DNA of 64,000 bases from Martelella alba. Its GTDB lineage: Bacteria; Pseudomonadota; Gammaproteobacteria; Enterobacterales; Enterobacteriaceae. Under the pieces are notes generated by a model. It made no database searches. It saw only the letters and a list, made by a program, of their open reading frames with translations, and was not told the DNA's origin. Made by a program: the position numbers and the translations under genes. Numbering within the stretch: position 1 is the stretch's first letter; every line of letters begins with the position of its first letter. The stretch lies in contig NZ_SZPQ01000001.1 in the NCBI RefSeq assembly GCF_005217455.1, positions 124,001 through 188,000 on the forward strand, in the 5' to 3' direction. Of the stretch, positions 1 through 9,857 are shown in pieces.

Positions 1-33
1 CTGTTGTGGACGCCGGAAATTGTAAAGAAAGGA

Positions 34-55
34 AAAAGGCCGTAAGCGGCCTTTT
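34..55. terminator. Bidirectional hairpin terminator
   Basis: AAAAGGCCG (34-42) pairs with CGGCCTTTT (47-55) around a 4-base loop, with A- and T-tracts on the two sides, so it can stop transcription from either strand. It lies just past the stop of yhbY on the minus strand. In E. coli the gene converging on yhbY is greA, which would lie left of the window; no greA codons can be recognised in the first 30 bases. Confidence 0.8.
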
Positions 56-99
56 CCTATATTAAACACCATGGCACCTTTCCAGCAGAATCCGCCGGT

Positions 100-393
100 T
101 CAGCGAGGTAGACTGACTTTGCGTTCCTCGGAGGGACGGTAAAGCACCAGGATGCTGCCGATAATCTGAACCTTGACGGCGCCGGTCTCGCGCACAATGG
201 CGTCGGCAATGAGCGTTTTGGCGTCGCGGTCTTCGGCGGCGATCTTGACTTTAATCAGCTCATGATGCGCGAGAGCCTGCTCGATCTCAGCCAGCACGCC
301 TTCCGTCAGGCCGTTGCCGCCCAGGATAACGACCGGTTTGAGCGGATGGGCCAGACCTTTCAGGTGCTGTTTTTGTTTGTTGTTCAGATTCAT
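100..393 (-). CDS. yhbY: Ribosome assembly RNA-binding protein YhbY (CRM domain)
   Basis: This 97-residue protein is a single CRM domain, the small RNA-binding fold that associates with pre-50S ribosomal particles. It starts MNLNNKQKQHLKGLAH and carries the GGNGLTEGVLAEIEQAL segment with the glycine-rich loop used for RNA contact. Length and sequence match E. coli YhbY. It is divergent from rlmE, which modifies 23S rRNA, so the two ribosome-maturation genes share a 144-bp intergenic region, as in E. coli. Nothing is unusual in the reading frame. Confidence 0.95.
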   Translation of the reverse strand: MNLNNKQKQHLKGLAHPLKPVVILGGNGLTEGVLAEIEQALAHHELIKVKIAAEDRDAKTLIADAIVRETGAVKVQIIGSILVLYRPSEERKVSLPR

Positions 394-537
394 TTGTCTT
401 TTTTACTTACACTGGGATTGAAAACGGCACATTCTACCGCCATCTCGTAGTTATCACCACATTGGTCGTGATTATAACCGGCGCATGAGAGCCTCGATCC
501 TACAATAAGCCCTTTTTCAGGATAGTTGGAAAATAAA

Positions 538-1167
538 ATGACGACCAAAAAGCGTTCCGGCAGCTCGAGTCGCTGGCTCCAGGAACACTTTAGCGATAAA
601 TATGTACTTGAGGCACAAAAAAAAGGACTGCGTTCCCGTGCCTGGTTTAAACTTGAAGAAATACAGCAAGGCGACCGTCTCTTCAGGCCGGATATGACCG
701 TGGTGGACCTGGGCGCGGCCCCTGGCGGTTGGTCGCAGTATGTCGCCACGCAAATCGGCGGAAAAGGGCGTATTATCGCTTGTGATATCCTCCCGATGGA
801 CCCCATCGTGGGCGTAGATTTTCTGCAGGGCGATTTCCGCGATCCCCTTGTGCTTAAGGCGCTGCTGGAAAGGGTAGGCGAACAAAAGGTACAGGTCGTC
901 ATGTCTGACATGGCGCCGAATATGAGTGGTACCCCGGCAGTGGATATTCCCAAGGCCATGTATCTGGCTGAACTGGCCTTGGATATGTGCCGGGACGTGC
1001 TGGCACCAGGCGGCAATTTTCTGGTTAAGGTCTTTCAGGGAGAAGGTTTTGATGAATATCTGCGGGAAATACGCTCCCTGTTTACGAAGGTAAAGATTCG
1101 TAAGCCAGAGGCTTCGCGCGCGCGATCGCGCGAAGTGTACATTGTGGCGACGGGGCGCAAAATATAG
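538..1167 (+). CDS. rlmE: 23S rRNA 2'-O-methyltransferase (U2552)
   Basis: RlmE (FtsJ/RrmJ) methylates the 2'-O of U2552 in the 23S A-loop late in 50S assembly, using S-adenosylmethionine. The 209-residue protein has the SAM motif [14 protein letters not shown] near residues 57-70, the [10 protein letters not shown] segment near 121-130, and the C-terminal [15 protein letters not shown] substrate-binding stretch. The start is set at the ATG of MTTKKRS, which gives the E. coli length; an upstream in-frame TTG at 526 would add four residues. ftsH follows 46 bp later, as in the E. coli heat-shock rlmE-ftsH operon. Confidence 0.96.
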   Translation: MTTKKRSGSSSRWLQEHFSDKYVLEAQKKGLRSRAWFKLEEIQQGDRLFRPDMTVVDLGAAPGGWSQYVATQIGGKGRIIACDILPMDPIVGVDFLQGDFRDPLVLKALLERVGEQKVQVVMSDMAPNMSGTPAVDIPKAMYLAELALDMCRDVLAPGGNFLVKVFQGEGFDEYLREIRSLFTKVKIRKPEASRARSREVYIVATGRKI

Positions 1168-1213
1168 TACCCTACGCTAATTGTTAACACCGTTGTAAAA
1201 TGAGGTTAATCCC

Positions 1214-3160
1214 TTGAGTGACATGGCGAAAAACCTGATTCTTTGGTTGGTCATCGCAGTCGTGCTGATGTCGGTATTCCAGAGCTTCGGGCCCAGCGAG
1301 TCCAATGGCCGCAAGGTGGATTACTCCACCTTTATGCAAGAACTGAATCAGGATCAGGTTAGGGAAGCGCGGATTAACGGTCGTGAGATTACCGTTACCC
1401 GCAAAGACAGCAACCGCTACACCACCTATATTCCCGTCAACGATCCCAAATTGCTGGATATCCTCCTGACTCATAATGTAAAAGTGGTCGGTGAACCCCC
1501 AGAGGAACCCAGCCTGCTCGCCTCGATCTTTATCTCCTGGTTCCCCATGCTTTTGCTGATAGGTGTTTGGATTTTCTTTATGCGGCAGATGCAGGGCGGC
1601 GGCGGAAAGGGGGCGATGTCTTTCGGCAAAAGCAAGGCCCGAATGCTGACCGAGGATCAGATTAAGACGACGTTTGCCGATGTGGCCGGCTGTGACGAAG
1701 CCAAAGAGGAAGTCAGCGAACTGGTGGATTACCTGCGCGAACCGAGCCGTTTCCAAAAACTGGGCGGCAAAATCCCCAAAGGCGTGCTGATGGTCGGCCC
1801 GCCGGGGACCGGTAAGACGTTGCTGGCGAAAGCCATCGCCGGCGAAGCGAAGGTGCCGTTCTTCACGATTTCCGGTTCTGATTTCGTGGAAATGTTTGTG
1901 GGCGTCGGCGCTTCCCGTGTTCGGGATATGTTTGAGCAGGCCAAAAAGGCCGCGCCCTGCATCATCTTTATCGATGAAATCGATGCGGTGGGGCGCCAGC
2001 GCGGCGCCGGCCTGGGCGGCGGCCATGACGAACGGGAACAAACCCTGAACCAGATGCTGGTGGAGATGGACGGGTTTGAAGGCAACGAGGGCATCATCGT
2101 TATCGCGGCCACTAACCGGCCTGATGTCCTTGACCCGGCCTTGCTGCGCCCCGGCCGGTTCGACCGCCAGGTGGTGGTGGGGCTGCCCGATGTCCGCGGC
2201 CGTGAACAGATCCTTAAAGTGCATATGCGCCGGGTGCCGCTGGCGAGCGATATCGACCCGTCGGTTATCGCGCGTGGGACGCCCGGATTCTCCGGGGCCG
2301 ATTTGGCCAACCTGGTGAACGAGGCGGCGTTGTTCGCGGCGCGCGGCAGCAAGCGCGTGGTGTCCATGGTGGAATTCGAAAAGGCCAAGGACAAAATCAT
2401 GATGGGCGCCGAACGGCGTTCCATGGTCATGACCGAGGCGCAAAAGGAATCCACCGCTTATCATGAAGCGGGTCACGCCATTATCGGCCGGTTGGTGCCG
2501 GAGCATGATCCGGTGCATAAGGTGACGATCATTCCCCGCGGCCGGGCCTTGGGGGTCACTTTCTTCCTGCCGGAGGGCGACGCCATCAGCGCCAGCCGCC
2601 AGAAACTGGAAAGCCAGATCTCCACCTTGTATGGCGGCCGTTTGGCGGAAGAAATCATTTACGGGCCGCAAAAGGTGTCTACCGGCGCCTCGAACGACAT
2701 CAAGGTGGCCACATCCATTGCCCGTAACATGGTGACCCAGTGGGGGTTCTCGGAGAAGCTCGGGCCGTTGCTGTATGCAGAGGAAGAAGGCGAAGTGTTC
2801 CTTGGCCGCTCGGTGGCGAAGGCCAAGCACATGTCCGATGAAACGGCGCGGATCATTGATCAGGAAGTGAAATCGATCATTGAGCGCAACTACACCCGCG
2901 CCCGGACGCTGTTGATGGAAAACATGGACATCCTGCACTCCATGAAGGATGCCCTGATGAAATACGAAACCATCGATGCGCCGCAAATCGACGATTTGAT
3001 GGGCCGTAAGGCCGTGCGCCCGCCGGCTGGCTGGGATGATTCAGCCAGCAATCATTCTTCCGACAACAATAATACCCCCAAAGCGCCGACGCCGGTGGAT
3101 GAGCCCACTACCCCGAATCCCGGCAATACCCTGTCGGAGCAGTTCGGTAATCGGATATGA
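1214..3160 (+). CDS. ftsH: ATP-dependent zinc metalloprotease FtsH
   Basis: FtsH is the essential membrane-anchored AAA+ protease that degrades LpxC, sigma-32, SecY and misfolded membrane proteins. Visible parts in order: a first membrane helix near residues 5-25, a periplasmic domain, a second helix ending in FFMRQMQGG near 120, Walker A GPPGTGKT near 195-202, Walker B IIFIDEID, the second region of homology with RPGRFDRQ, and the zinc site HEAGH at about 417-421. The 648-residue length matches the E. coli long form. The start is a TTG (MSDMAKNL), as in E. coli; the ATG three codons later is also possible. Confidence 0.97.
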   Translation: MSDMAKNLILWLVIAVVLMSVFQSFGPSESNGRKVDYSTFMQELNQDQVREARINGREITVTRKDSNRYTTYIPVNDPKLLDILLTHNVKVVGEPPEEPSLLASIFISWFPMLLLIGVWIFFMRQMQGGGGKGAMSFGKSKARMLTEDQIKTTFADVAGCDEAKEEVSELVDYLREPSRFQKLGGKIPKGVLMVGPPGTGKTLLAKAIAGEAKVPFFTISGSDFVEMFVGVGASRVRDMFEQAKKAAPCIIFIDEIDAVGRQRGAGLGGGHDEREQTLNQMLVEMDGFEGNEGIIVIAATNRPDVLDPALLRPGRFDRQVVVGLPDVRGREQILKVHMRRVPLASDIDPSVIARGTPGFSGADLANLVNEAALFAARGSKRVVSMVEFEKAKDKIMMGAERRSMVMTEAQKESTAYHEAGHAIIGRLVPEHDPVHKVTIIPRGRALGVTFFLPEGDAISASRQKLESQISTLYGGRLAEEIIYGPQKVSTGASNDIKVATSIARNMVTQWGFSEKLGPLLYAEEEGEVFLGRSVAKAKHMSDETARIIDQEVKSIIERNYTRARTLLMENMDILHSMKDALMKYETIDAPQIDDLMGRKAVRPPAGWDDSASNHSSDNNNTPKAPTPVDEPTTPNPGNTLSEQFGNRI

Positions 3161-3212
3161 CGCCAAACGGCGGGCCGAATTCCGGTCCGCTGGCAGTACG
3201 ACGATAAATCTG

Positions 3213-3238
3213 CCCCGGCCCTAGCGCCGGGGTTTTTA
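3213..3238 (+). terminator. Rho-independent terminator after ftsH
   Basis: CCCCGGC (3213-3219) pairs with GCCGGGG (3226-3232) around a 6-base loop and is followed by TTTTTATT. It separates the rlmE-ftsH unit from folP-glmM. Confidence 0.88.
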
Positions 3239-3329
3239 TTTGTGCCGGAATGCGGGACGCGCGGCCGTTTTTTCCGCCGTCCTTTGCTAGAATAGCCGGC
3301 CAGGATCAGTTTGAGAGGGCCCTTAAGTC

Positions 3330-4175
3330 ATGCAGCTTCAGGTCAAGCAACGTATTCTTGATCTCGGTACGCCGAACGTCATGGGAATACTCAATGTCAC
3401 GCCCGATTCGTTTTCTGACGGCGGCAAATATCAGCGTTTGGATGCGGCCTTGTATCATGCCCAAGAAATGCTGGACGCGGGCGCCACCATTATCGACGTC
3501 GGCGGCGAGTCCACCCGCCCCGGCGCGCAGGCCGTGGGTCCCGACCAAGAGGCGGATCGCGTCTTGCCGGTGGTCGAAGCGCTGGCGCGGCGTTTCGATG
3601 CCTTTATTTCCGTGGACACCTCGCGGGCCGCGGTGATGCGAGACTGCGCCGCCGCCGGCGCGCATCTTATCAACGATATCCGTTCCCTTGACGGGCCGGG
3701 AGCGATGGCGGCGGCGCGCGACAGTGGTTTGCCTATTTGTCTGATGCATATGCAGGGCGAGCCGCGGACGATGCAAACGGCGCCCCGCTATGAGGACGTC
3801 GTGGCCGAGGTGGATCGGTATTTCGCCGGCCGTATCGCCGATTGCCAGGCGGCGGGCATTGACAAAAATCGCCTTTTGATCGATCCCGGCTTCGGCTTTG
3901 GCAAGAATCTGGAGCATAATTACCGTCTTCTGGCCCGTTTGGGCGATTTCCGACACTTTGGTCTGCCGTTGCTGGTGGGCATGTCGCGTAAATCCATGGT
4001 GGGGGAGTTGATTCGGGTTCCCCCCGACCAGCGCACCATCGGCAGCGTGACTTGCGCGGTTATCGCCGCCGTGCAGGGGGCGAACATTATCCGCGTTCAT
4101 GATGTCAAGGAGACGGTGGACGCGATGCGAATTGTCGAAGCGACCCTTTCTGTGAAGGAATCCCTATTTGTATGA
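3330..4175 (+). CDS. folP: Dihydropteroate synthase
   Basis: FolP condenses p-aminobenzoate with dihydropterin pyrophosphate in folate synthesis and is the target of sulfonamides. The 281-residue TIM barrel shows the family signatures [14 protein letters not shown] near residues 19-32, [11 protein letters not shown] near 56-66, the DPGFGFGKN loop and GMSRKSM near 218-224. The ATG at 3330 gives the usual N-terminus. The stop overlaps the glmM start by four bases (ATGA), so the two are translationally coupled, as in E. coli. Confidence 0.96.
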   Translation: MQLQVKQRILDLGTPNVMGILNVTPDSFSDGGKYQRLDAALYHAQEMLDAGATIIDVGGESTRPGAQAVGPDQEADRVLPVVEALARRFDAFISVDTSRAAVMRDCAAAGAHLINDIRSLDGPGAMAAARDSGLPICLMHMQGEPRTMQTAPRYEDVVAEVDRYFAGRIADCQAAGIDKNRLLIDPGFGFGKNLEHNYRLLARLGDFRHFGLPLLVGMSRKSMVGELIRVPPDQRTIGSVTCAVIAAVQGANIIRVHDVKETVDAMRIVEATLSVKESLFV

Positions 4176-5506
4176 TTGAACATAAATACTTTGGAACCGA
4201 CGGCATCCGCGGCAAAGTGGGCGATAACCCCATTACCCCGGATTTTGTCCTCAAACTGGGCTGGGCCGCTGGTAAAGTGCTGGCCCGTCACGGCTCCAAG
4301 AAAATCATTATCGGCAAGGACACCCGCATCTCCGGGTATATGCTGGAGTCCGCCCTGGAGGCCGGACTGGCGGCGGCGGGGCTTTCAGCGGCCTTTACCG
4401 GCCCTATGCCGACGCCGGCCATCGCCTATCTGACCCGCACCTTCCGGGCGGAGGCGGGGATCGTGATTTCCGCTTCCCATAACCCTTATTACGACAACGG
4501 CATTAAGTTCTTTTCCATTGAAGGCACCAAATTACCGGATGAAGTGGAACGCGCCATTGAAGCGGAACTGGAAAAAAGCCTGACGTGCGTCGAGTCGGCC
4601 GAACTGGGCAAGGCCAGCCGCATCGTTGATGCCGCCGGCCGCTATATTGAATTCTGCAAAGGCGCTTTTCCCGGCAATAGCAGCCTGAAAGGCTTGAAAA
4701 TCGTAGTGGATTGCGCCAATGGTGCCACCTATCATATCGCCCCCAGCGTTTTGCGCGAGCTGGGCGCCGACGTGGTGGCCATCGGCTGCCAGCCGGACGG
4801 AATGAACATCAACCGGGAGTGCGGCGCCACGGACACGCGGCTATTGCAACGCCGGGTACAGGAAGAAAAGGCCGATTTAGGCATCGCCTACGACGGCGAC
4901 GGCGATCGGGTCATTATGGTCGATCATCTGGGCAATAAAGTGGATGGCGATCAGATCCTCTACATCATCGCGCGGCAAAAATTGCAGCATGGCGAATTGA
5001 CCGGCGGCGTGGTCGGCACGTTGATGAGCAACATGGGGCTCGAACTGGCGTTGCGGCAATTGGGCGTACCGTTTGTCCGCGCCAGGGTGGGCGACCGCTA
5101 CGTGCTGGAAAAAATGCAGGAAAAAGGCTGGCGCATCGGCGCGGAAAATTCCGGGCATGTCATTCTGTTGGACAAAACCACCACCGGGGACGGGATCATC
5201 GCCGGCTTGCAAGTGTTGTCCGCCATGGTTGGCAACGGGATGACGCTGCATGAGCTGTGCGCCGGCATGCGCTTATTACCGCAAAACCTGGTGAATGTGC
5301 GCTTTACCGGCGGCGATCCGCTGGAGTCGGTATTGGTCAAGCAGGCGATGGCCGACGTGGAAAATGCCCTGGCCGGCCGGGGACGGGTGTTATTGCGCCG
5401 CTCCGGCACCGAGCCTTTGATTCGGGTCATGGTGGAAGGGGAAGATCGCGCGCAAGTGGAGTCTTTTGCCAACCAGATAGCCGATGCGGTGAAAGCCGCC
5501 GGCTGA
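4172..5506 (+). CDS. glmM: Phosphoglucosamine mutase
   Basis: GlmM converts glucosamine-6-phosphate to glucosamine-1-phosphate on the way to UDP-GlcNAc for peptidoglycan and LPS. In the 444-residue protein the phosphoserine loop ISASHNP near residues 99-105, the metal loop DGDGDRV near 241-247, the sugar-binding GAENSGHV loop and the phosphate-binding [11 protein letters not shown] segment near the C-terminus are all intact. Its ATG overlaps the folP stop. The C-terminal stretch around RFTGGDPLE is slightly shorter than in E. coli. Confidence 0.97.
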   Translation: MIEHKYFGTDGIRGKVGDNPITPDFVLKLGWAAGKVLARHGSKKIIIGKDTRISGYMLESALEAGLAAAGLSAAFTGPMPTPAIAYLTRTFRAEAGIVISASHNPYYDNGIKFFSIEGTKLPDEVERAIEAELEKSLTCVESAELGKASRIVDAAGRYIEFCKGAFPGNSSLKGLKIVVDCANGATYHIAPSVLRELGADVVAIGCQPDGMNINRECGATDTRLLQRRVQEEKADLGIAYDGDGDRVIMVDHLGNKVDGDQILYIIARQKLQHGELTGGVVGTLMSNMGLELALRQLGVPFVRARVGDRYVLEKMQEKGWRIGAENSGHVILLDKTTTGDGIIAGLQVLSAMVGNGMTLHELCAGMRLLPQNLVNVRFTGGDPLESVLVKQAMADVENALAGRGRVLLRRSGTEPLIRVMVEGEDRAQVESFANQIADAVKAAG

Positions 5507-5702
5507 GGTCAGGCCCCGGCGTATCCGGGGCATTATCGGCGGTCTGGCGTTTTTTTCCGCAAACGGTAGGGTTGCCCAAATTTGCCCTTGCGTGTACGCA
5601 AAGCTTTCGTTAGTATTCAGACCCGCTTCAGTCGGAGATTTTAGTGGTCGAGACTGGCGCCATTGCTTAACATGCGGTAGAAACCCGCAAGGATTTTCAA
5701 TT

Positions 5703-6035
5703 ATGTATGAAGCTCTGTTAGTCATATTCCTGTTGGTGGCAGTCGGGCTGGTGGCCTTGATTCTGCTGCAACAAGGTAAAGGCGCCGATATGGGGGCCTC
5801 CTTTGGCGCAGGCGCTTCCGCCACCTTGTTCGGCTCCAGCGGTTCAGGCAATTTCATGACCCGCGTGACGGCTGTGCTGGCGACATTATTTTTTATCCTG
5901 AGCCTGGTGCTGGGCAACCTGAATGGCGATCACAGCAAAAAAGGCAGCCAATGGGACGACCTGAGCCAGCCGCAACCGGCGGAAAAAGCGCCTGTGCAAG
6001 CGCCTGCGAAGAACAGTAGCGATATTCCGCAGTAA
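5703..6035 (+). CDS. secG: Preprotein translocase subunit SecG
   Basis: SecG is the two-helix accessory subunit of the SecYEG channel. The 110-residue protein has a first helix MYEALLVIFLLVAVGLVAL, the conserved GKGADMGASFGAGAS linker, and a second helix near residues 53-72. The C-terminal tail is polar and proline-rich. Start chosen at the ATG of MYEALL, which gives exactly the E. coli length; the frame is open upstream but has no family support. tRNA-Leu(GAG) follows, as in E. coli secG-leuU. Confidence 0.96.
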   Translation: MYEALLVIFLLVAVGLVALILLQQGKGADMGASFGAGASATLFGSSGSGNFMTRVTAVLATLFFILSLVLGNLNGDHSKKGSQWDDLSQPQPAEKAPVQAPAKNSSDIPQ

Positions 6036-6108
6036 TGAGGTGGCGTTCCGTTATCGTCACCAGCATTAATGTCTGCCAGACGACATTAATGGATTTACCC
6101 AATGTTGT

Positions 6109-6195
6109 GCCGAGGTGGTGGAATTGGTAGACACGCTACCTTGAGGTGGTAGTGCCCGATTGGGCTTACGGGTTCAAGTCCCGTCCTCGGTACCA
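6109..6195 (+). tRNA. leuU: tRNA-Leu (anticodon GAG)
   Basis: This 87-nt class II tRNA has acceptor strand GCCGAGG paired with CCTCGGT, anticodon GAG within CCTTGAGGT, a long variable arm (TGCCCGATTGGGCT) and an encoded CCA. It matches E. coli leuU in position after secG. It marks the left border of the catabolic island. Confidence 0.97.
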
Positions 6196-6206
6196 ATAGC
6201 AAATGA

Positions 6207-6235
6207 ATAGACGTCGTTGAACGTCTATTTTTTTA
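6207..6235 (+). terminator. Rho-independent terminator after tRNA-Leu
   Basis: ATAGACGT (6207-6214) pairs perfectly with ACGTCTAT (6221-6228) and runs into TTTTTTAT. It ends the secG-tRNA-Leu transcript. Confidence 0.9.
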
Positions 6236-6473
6236 TCTGAATCCCGCGAATAATAAGCAACCCCGTTGTTGTTAACTTTCCCGGGAAAGCGGGGCGGTTC
6301 ACCGGGTCAGGCCGGCCAGTCCTGCGCCAGCGTCCTGCCCTGTTCAACGGTCAACTCGCCAAACAAGCCCTGAGAGGGGTCTCGCCGCGCGCCGGCATTG
6401 GTTCTCATCAGCCAGTCGAACCGCGCTAAGCGACGCCATCGGACGTCTCTTCTTTGCTCTTCGCCTCTGCGCG

Positions 6474-7679
6474 TTAAAGCAATGCGCAGGCGGCAGTGAT
6501 GCGGCGGCAGGCCATATCCAGCAACTCATCATCCAACGCGTAAGCAAGGCGAAGATAGCCCGGCGTGCCGAATGCCGAACCGGGCAAAACGGCGACATGG
6601 GCTTGGGTCAGCAGATAATCGGCGACGGCGATATCGTCGGCAAGCCATTGCCCGGTGGGCGCACGTTTTTCCAGCAGGCGGCCGCAATTGACAAAAACGT
6701 AAAATGCGGCCGGCGGCGGCGCGGCGCAAAGTCCTGGCGTCTCATCAAGCATGGCCAATATTCGTCGGCGGCGTTTATCAAGCGTCGTCAGCCAGTCGGG
6801 AAGGAAGTCAGCGGGTTGCGTCAGCGCGGTGACGGCCGCCGCCTGCGCCAGAGAGCTCGGGTTGGATGTACTTTGCGATTGCAGTATCGTCATCGCCTTG
6901 ATAAGCCATGCCGGCCCTGCCGCATAGCCCAGTCTCCAACCGGTCATGGAAAACCCCTTCGACAGGCCGTTCACCGTTAAAATCCGATGCCGCAACCGGG
7001 GTTCCACCTGTGCCAGGGTAGTGAAAGCGGTGCCGTCGTAATGCAGCGCTTCATAGATATCATCGGACAGAATAAGGATGTGCGGCGCCGCCAAAAGCAC
7101 CTCCGCCAGCGCCTGCAACTCGTGCCGGTGATACAGGGCGCCGGTAGGGTTGGCCGGAGAATTCAATATGAGCCAGCGGCTATGGGGGGTAATGGCCGTC
7201 GATAAGGCGTCGGCGGTCAGTTTCCAGCCGTCTTGTTCCCGAGTGGGCACGATGACCGGGCGACCCTCCGCCAATGCCACCATATCAGGGTAGGAAACCC
7301 AGTACGGAGCGGGAATAATCGCTTCCAGACCCGCATGAAGCGTTGTTTGCAACGCATTGTAAATCAATTGCTTCGCGCCGGCCCCGGCGATGATTTCCTC
7401 CGGCTGGAACGCCAGATGGTTATCACGGGCGAATTTGCCGATGATGGCCGATTTCAGCGCGACGGTACCGCCCACCGCGGTGTATTTGGTTTCGCCCCGG
7501 GTGATGGCGTCGATCGCCCCTTGGCAAATGGCCGGCGGCGTATCGAAGTCCAGTTCGCCCAGACCGAGGCTGATGATCTCGATGCCCTGGTTTTGCAGAT
7601 CTCTGACCCGATCGGCAATGGCGGCAGTGGGCGACGGGCGTACCCGGCGCATGCGCGGGGCGATGAATTCATGTGACAT
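6474..7679 (-). CDS. PLP-dependent class I/II aminotransferase (aspartate aminotransferase type)
   Basis: The 401-residue protein belongs to fold-type I aminotransferases. It shows GLGELDFDTP near the N-terminus, NSPANPTGA, the ILSDDIYE aspartate that pairs with the pyridine nitrogen, and the PLP lysine in LSKGFSMTGWRLGY. The QSTSNPSSLAQAA segment is typical of the Thermus/Rhizobium-type aspartate aminotransferases rather than E. coli AspC. Start chosen at MSHEFIAPRM because AAGGAG lies 4 bp upstream; the frame runs open for 37 further codons. In the island it could pass on the amino group of glutamate released by 5-oxoprolinase, but the true substrate cannot be read from sequence. Confidence 0.85.
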   Translation of the reverse strand: MSHEFIAPRMRRVRPSPTAAIADRVRDLQNQGIEIISLGLGELDFDTPPAICQGAIDAITRGETKYTAVGGTVALKSAIIGKFARDNHLAFQPEEIIAGAGAKQLIYNALQTTLHAGLEAIIPAPYWVSYPDMVALAEGRPVIVPTREQDGWKLTADALSTAITPHSRWLILNSPANPTGALYHRHELQALAEVLLAAPHILILSDDIYEALHYDGTAFTTLAQVEPRLRHRILTVNGLSKGFSMTGWRLGYAAGPAWLIKAMTILQSQSTSNPSSLAQAAAVTALTQPADFLPDWLTTLDKRRRRILAMLDETPGLCAAPPPAAFYVFVNCGRLLEKRAPTGQWLADDIAVADYLLTQAHVAVLPGSAFGTPGYLRLAYALDDELLDMACRRITAACALL

Positions 7680-7794
7680 AAAGCTCCTTGATGACGTTAA
7701 TATTCCGCTTTGCAATAAAAGAGGGGGAAGGATGGGCAATGCGGTGCAAATGCAAGATGATTGCCCATTCTTTGCGCCTTTTAAGCGCACTGGC

Positions 7795-8571
7795 CTATAA
7801 ATGACGTAACTGACTCAGCGGGCGCAGCGCAATGCCCGCATCGGTCAGCCTTTCACGCAACCGTCGGGCGATCGCCACCCCCTGGGGGTTATCGCCGTGG
7901 ACGCATAGGGTATGAACCGGCATGGGTACTTTGACGCCGCTTATGGTGCGGACGGCTTGTTCTTCAATCATTTGCATGGCGCGTTCGGCGGCGCGTTCCG
8001 GGTCGTGGATCACGGCGTCCGGCAAATGGCGCGGTAATGTCAGACCGTTTTCACCGTAACTGCGATCGGCGAAAACCTCGCAGGCCACGCGCAATCCCGC
8101 CTGGCGCGCCGCGTATTCCGTTGCGTTATGGGGCGTAGTCACCAAAATCAGGTCCCGATCCACGGCGCGAATCGCGTTCACAATCGCTTCGGATAACGCA
8201 GGGTCAGTGAACGCTTGGGTCGCCATGGCGCCATGCAACTTCACATGGGTCATGATGTGCCCGCAGGCGCGCGCCACCGCCTGCATGGCGCCCAATTGAT
8301 AAATCACGGTTTTACCGATATCTCCTGGCGGAGTGCCGGTAATGGCGCGCCTGCCAAAACCCCATAAATCCATAAAACCGGGGTGCGCGCCCACATCAAG
8401 GCCTCGCGCCTTGGCGTTTTCCACGGTGCGATGCATGACCAGCGCATCGCCGGCATGAAAGCCGCAGGCGACATTGGCCGACGTCACCACGTCCAGCATG
8501 GCGTCGTCATTGCCGACGACGAATTGGCCAAAACTTTCGCCCAGGTCTGAATTCAGGTCCACTTCTTGCAT
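7795..8571 (-). CDS. pxpA: 5-oxoprolinase subunit PxpA (LamB/YcsF family)
   Basis: PxpA, PxpB and PxpC together hydrolyse 5-oxoproline (pyroglutamate) to glutamate with ATP. This 258-residue LamB/YcsF protein begins MQEVDLNSDLGESFG, the family N-terminal signature, and has ACGFHAGD, GAHPGFMD and HVKLHGAM metal/active-site segments and the CVHGDNP C-terminal motif. Start at MQEV, with GGAGAG upstream; an open extension to 8655 runs through the operator and is not credible. It is transcribed away from the transporter genes that carry pxpB and pxpC, from a shared 120-bp control region. Confidence 0.93.
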   Translation of the reverse strand: MQEVDLNSDLGESFGQFVVGNDDAMLDVVTSANVACGFHAGDALVMHRTVENAKARGLDVGAHPGFMDLWGFGRRAITGTPPGDIGKTVIYQLGAMQAVARACGHIMTHVKLHGAMATQAFTDPALSEAIVNAIRAVDRDLILVTTPHNATEYAARQAGLRVACEVFADRSYGENGLTLPRHLPDAVIHDPERAAERAMQMIEEQAVRTISGVKVPMPVHTLCVHGDNPQGVAIARRLRERLTDAGIALRPLSQLRHL

Positions 8572-8589
8572 AGTTCTCTCCAGACATAG

Positions 8590-8601
8590 TTGGTATACCA
8601 A
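8590..8601. promoter_or_regulatory. Perfect palindromic operator TTGGTATACCAA, probably for the island GntR regulator
   Basis: TTGGTATACCAA is a perfect 12-bp palindrome between the divergent pxpA (start 8571) and the substrate-binding protein gene (start 8692). GntR regulators of the FadR/FCD class commonly bind TGGTNNNACCA-like palindromes. On the minus strand TTGCAT and TATGTC are 17 bp apart with the palindrome in the spacer, so a bound repressor would block RNA polymerase. The regulator encoded at 14212 is the obvious candidate; that link is inference. Confidence 0.7.
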
Positions 8602-8691
8602 ATGCATGCAATGAGAATGCCAAATGATGAAGTTCCCCCGGCTACGTGTTGGCAAGCGTAGCGCATGTTTAAATAAGGAGTGAGTGAGCCG

Positions 8692-9741
8692 ATGAAACCA
8701 TTGTTGAAAGCAGGCTGTCTGACATTGGGCCTGTTGACCATGAGCCTTAGCCTGTCCGTGCGCGCGCAGGAGTTATACTTCGCCAGTTGGGGCGGCGCTT
8801 ATCAGGACGCCATTCGGCAAGCCTGGCTTAAACCTTTTAGCCAGGAAACCGGTATTGATGTCGTGGAAGATACCGATCCGCAGGTCAGTAAATTAAAAGC
8901 CATGCAGGATACCCACACCGTTTCCTGGGATGTGGTCACCGAAAACAGTTCCCGCTTGATGCGTGGCATCAAAATGGGCGTTTTTGAGAAGATCACTCCG
9001 GCAATGGTCAATCAGCAACACGTCATTCCCGGCGCGCGTAATGACTACGGTGTTCCATCGGAAATTTTTTCCACGCTTATCGGCTACTCCACCACCGCGT
9101 TCCCGGATGGGAAACCGCAGCCAAAAACTTTTGCAGATTTTTGGAACGTCAAGAAGTTTCCCGGTAAACGGACCTTGCAGGATGAACCCGCGACGGTTAT
9201 CGAGGCGGCGCTGATTGCCGACGGCGTCAAGCCCGAAGATGTCTACAAGACATTAAGCACGCCCGAGGGCGTCGATCGCGCCATGAACCAAATCAAAAAG
9301 ATTAAACCCTATGTCACCAAATGGTGGAGGAGCGGCGCGGAGCCGGTACAGGCGCTGGCCAGCGGCGAAGTGGTGATGGCGCTGGGCTGGAACGGACGTT
9401 TCCAGGCGGGTATCGATGCCGGCGTGCCCATCAAAATGTCCTGGGATAACTCGATAGCCCAGGTGGGGTACTTCGCGCTGGTCAAAGGCGCCCATAACCG
9501 CGATGCGGCGCTGAAATTGCTTAATTACATCATTGACCCCAAACATCAGGCCGAATTTAGCAAATACATCGCCTACGGTCCGACCACAAGCCAAGCCATG
9601 CCGTATATCGATGATGCGCGCAAGCAACGTTTGCCTTCCACTCCCGACCGGTTGAAGAACACGCTATTTATGGATGCAAGCTGGTGGGATAAAAACGGCC
9701 CGGCGATCATCGAGCGCTACAACCAGGTGCGCGCCCAATAA
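8692..9741 (+). CDS. ABC transporter periplasmic substrate-binding protein (polyamine/opine type)
   Basis: This 349-residue exported protein has a signal peptide (MKPLLKAGCLTLGLLTMSL, cleavage expected after VRAQ) followed by ELYFASWGGAYQDA, the N-terminal signature of PotD/PotF-like cluster D binding proteins. It would capture the substrate for the permease and ATPase that follow. Start at the ATG with AAGGAG 11 bp upstream; a GTG at 8680 lies inside that ribosome-binding site. The ligand is not evident; the neighbours suggest an acidic amino acid, a pyroglutamate-like compound or an N-acyl amino acid rather than putrescine. Confidence 0.9.
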   Translation: MKPLLKAGCLTLGLLTMSLSLSVRAQELYFASWGGAYQDAIRQAWLKPFSQETGIDVVEDTDPQVSKLKAMQDTHTVSWDVVTENSSRLMRGIKMGVFEKITPAMVNQQHVIPGARNDYGVPSEIFSTLIGYSTTAFPDGKPQPKTFADFWNVKKFPGKRTLQDEPATVIEAALIADGVKPEDVYKTLSTPEGVDRAMNQIKKIKPYVTKWWRSGAEPVQALASGEVVMALGWNGRFQAGIDAGVPIKMSWDNSIAQVGYFALVKGAHNRDAALKLLNYIIDPKHQAEFSKYIAYGPTTSQAMPYIDDARKQRLPSTPDRLKNTLFMDASWWDKNGPAIIERYNQVRAQ

Positions 9742-9857
9742 TGGCGGCACGCCCGCGGGCAGAGGGACGGCATCGGCTTGGGTACCGGTGCTCGCGGGGC
9801 TATGGCGATATGGCTGCGGCGTTGTCGTCCGCAGCCGCCTCAAAGGAAGTCTATAAG

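Noticed and set aside
1184-2986. 600-codon open frame on the minus strand opposite ftsH
   Set aside because: It mirrors a highly conserved gene, is His/Gly-rich with no domain, and reflects GC-rich codon third positions. Similar long antisense frames opposite nusA, infB, pnp and deaD were dropped for the same reason.
6307-6528. Open minus-strand stretch ending ...FGELTVEQGRTLAQDWPA after the aminotransferase
   Set aside because: It looks slightly protein-like and could be a C-terminal remnant of a lost gene, but it has no start, overlaps the aminotransferase and matches no family I know.
9741-9857. Longer permease N-terminus from ATG 9741
   Set aside because: The 39 extra residues are low-complexity and unlike permease N-termini; GTG 9858 has a good ribosome-binding site.
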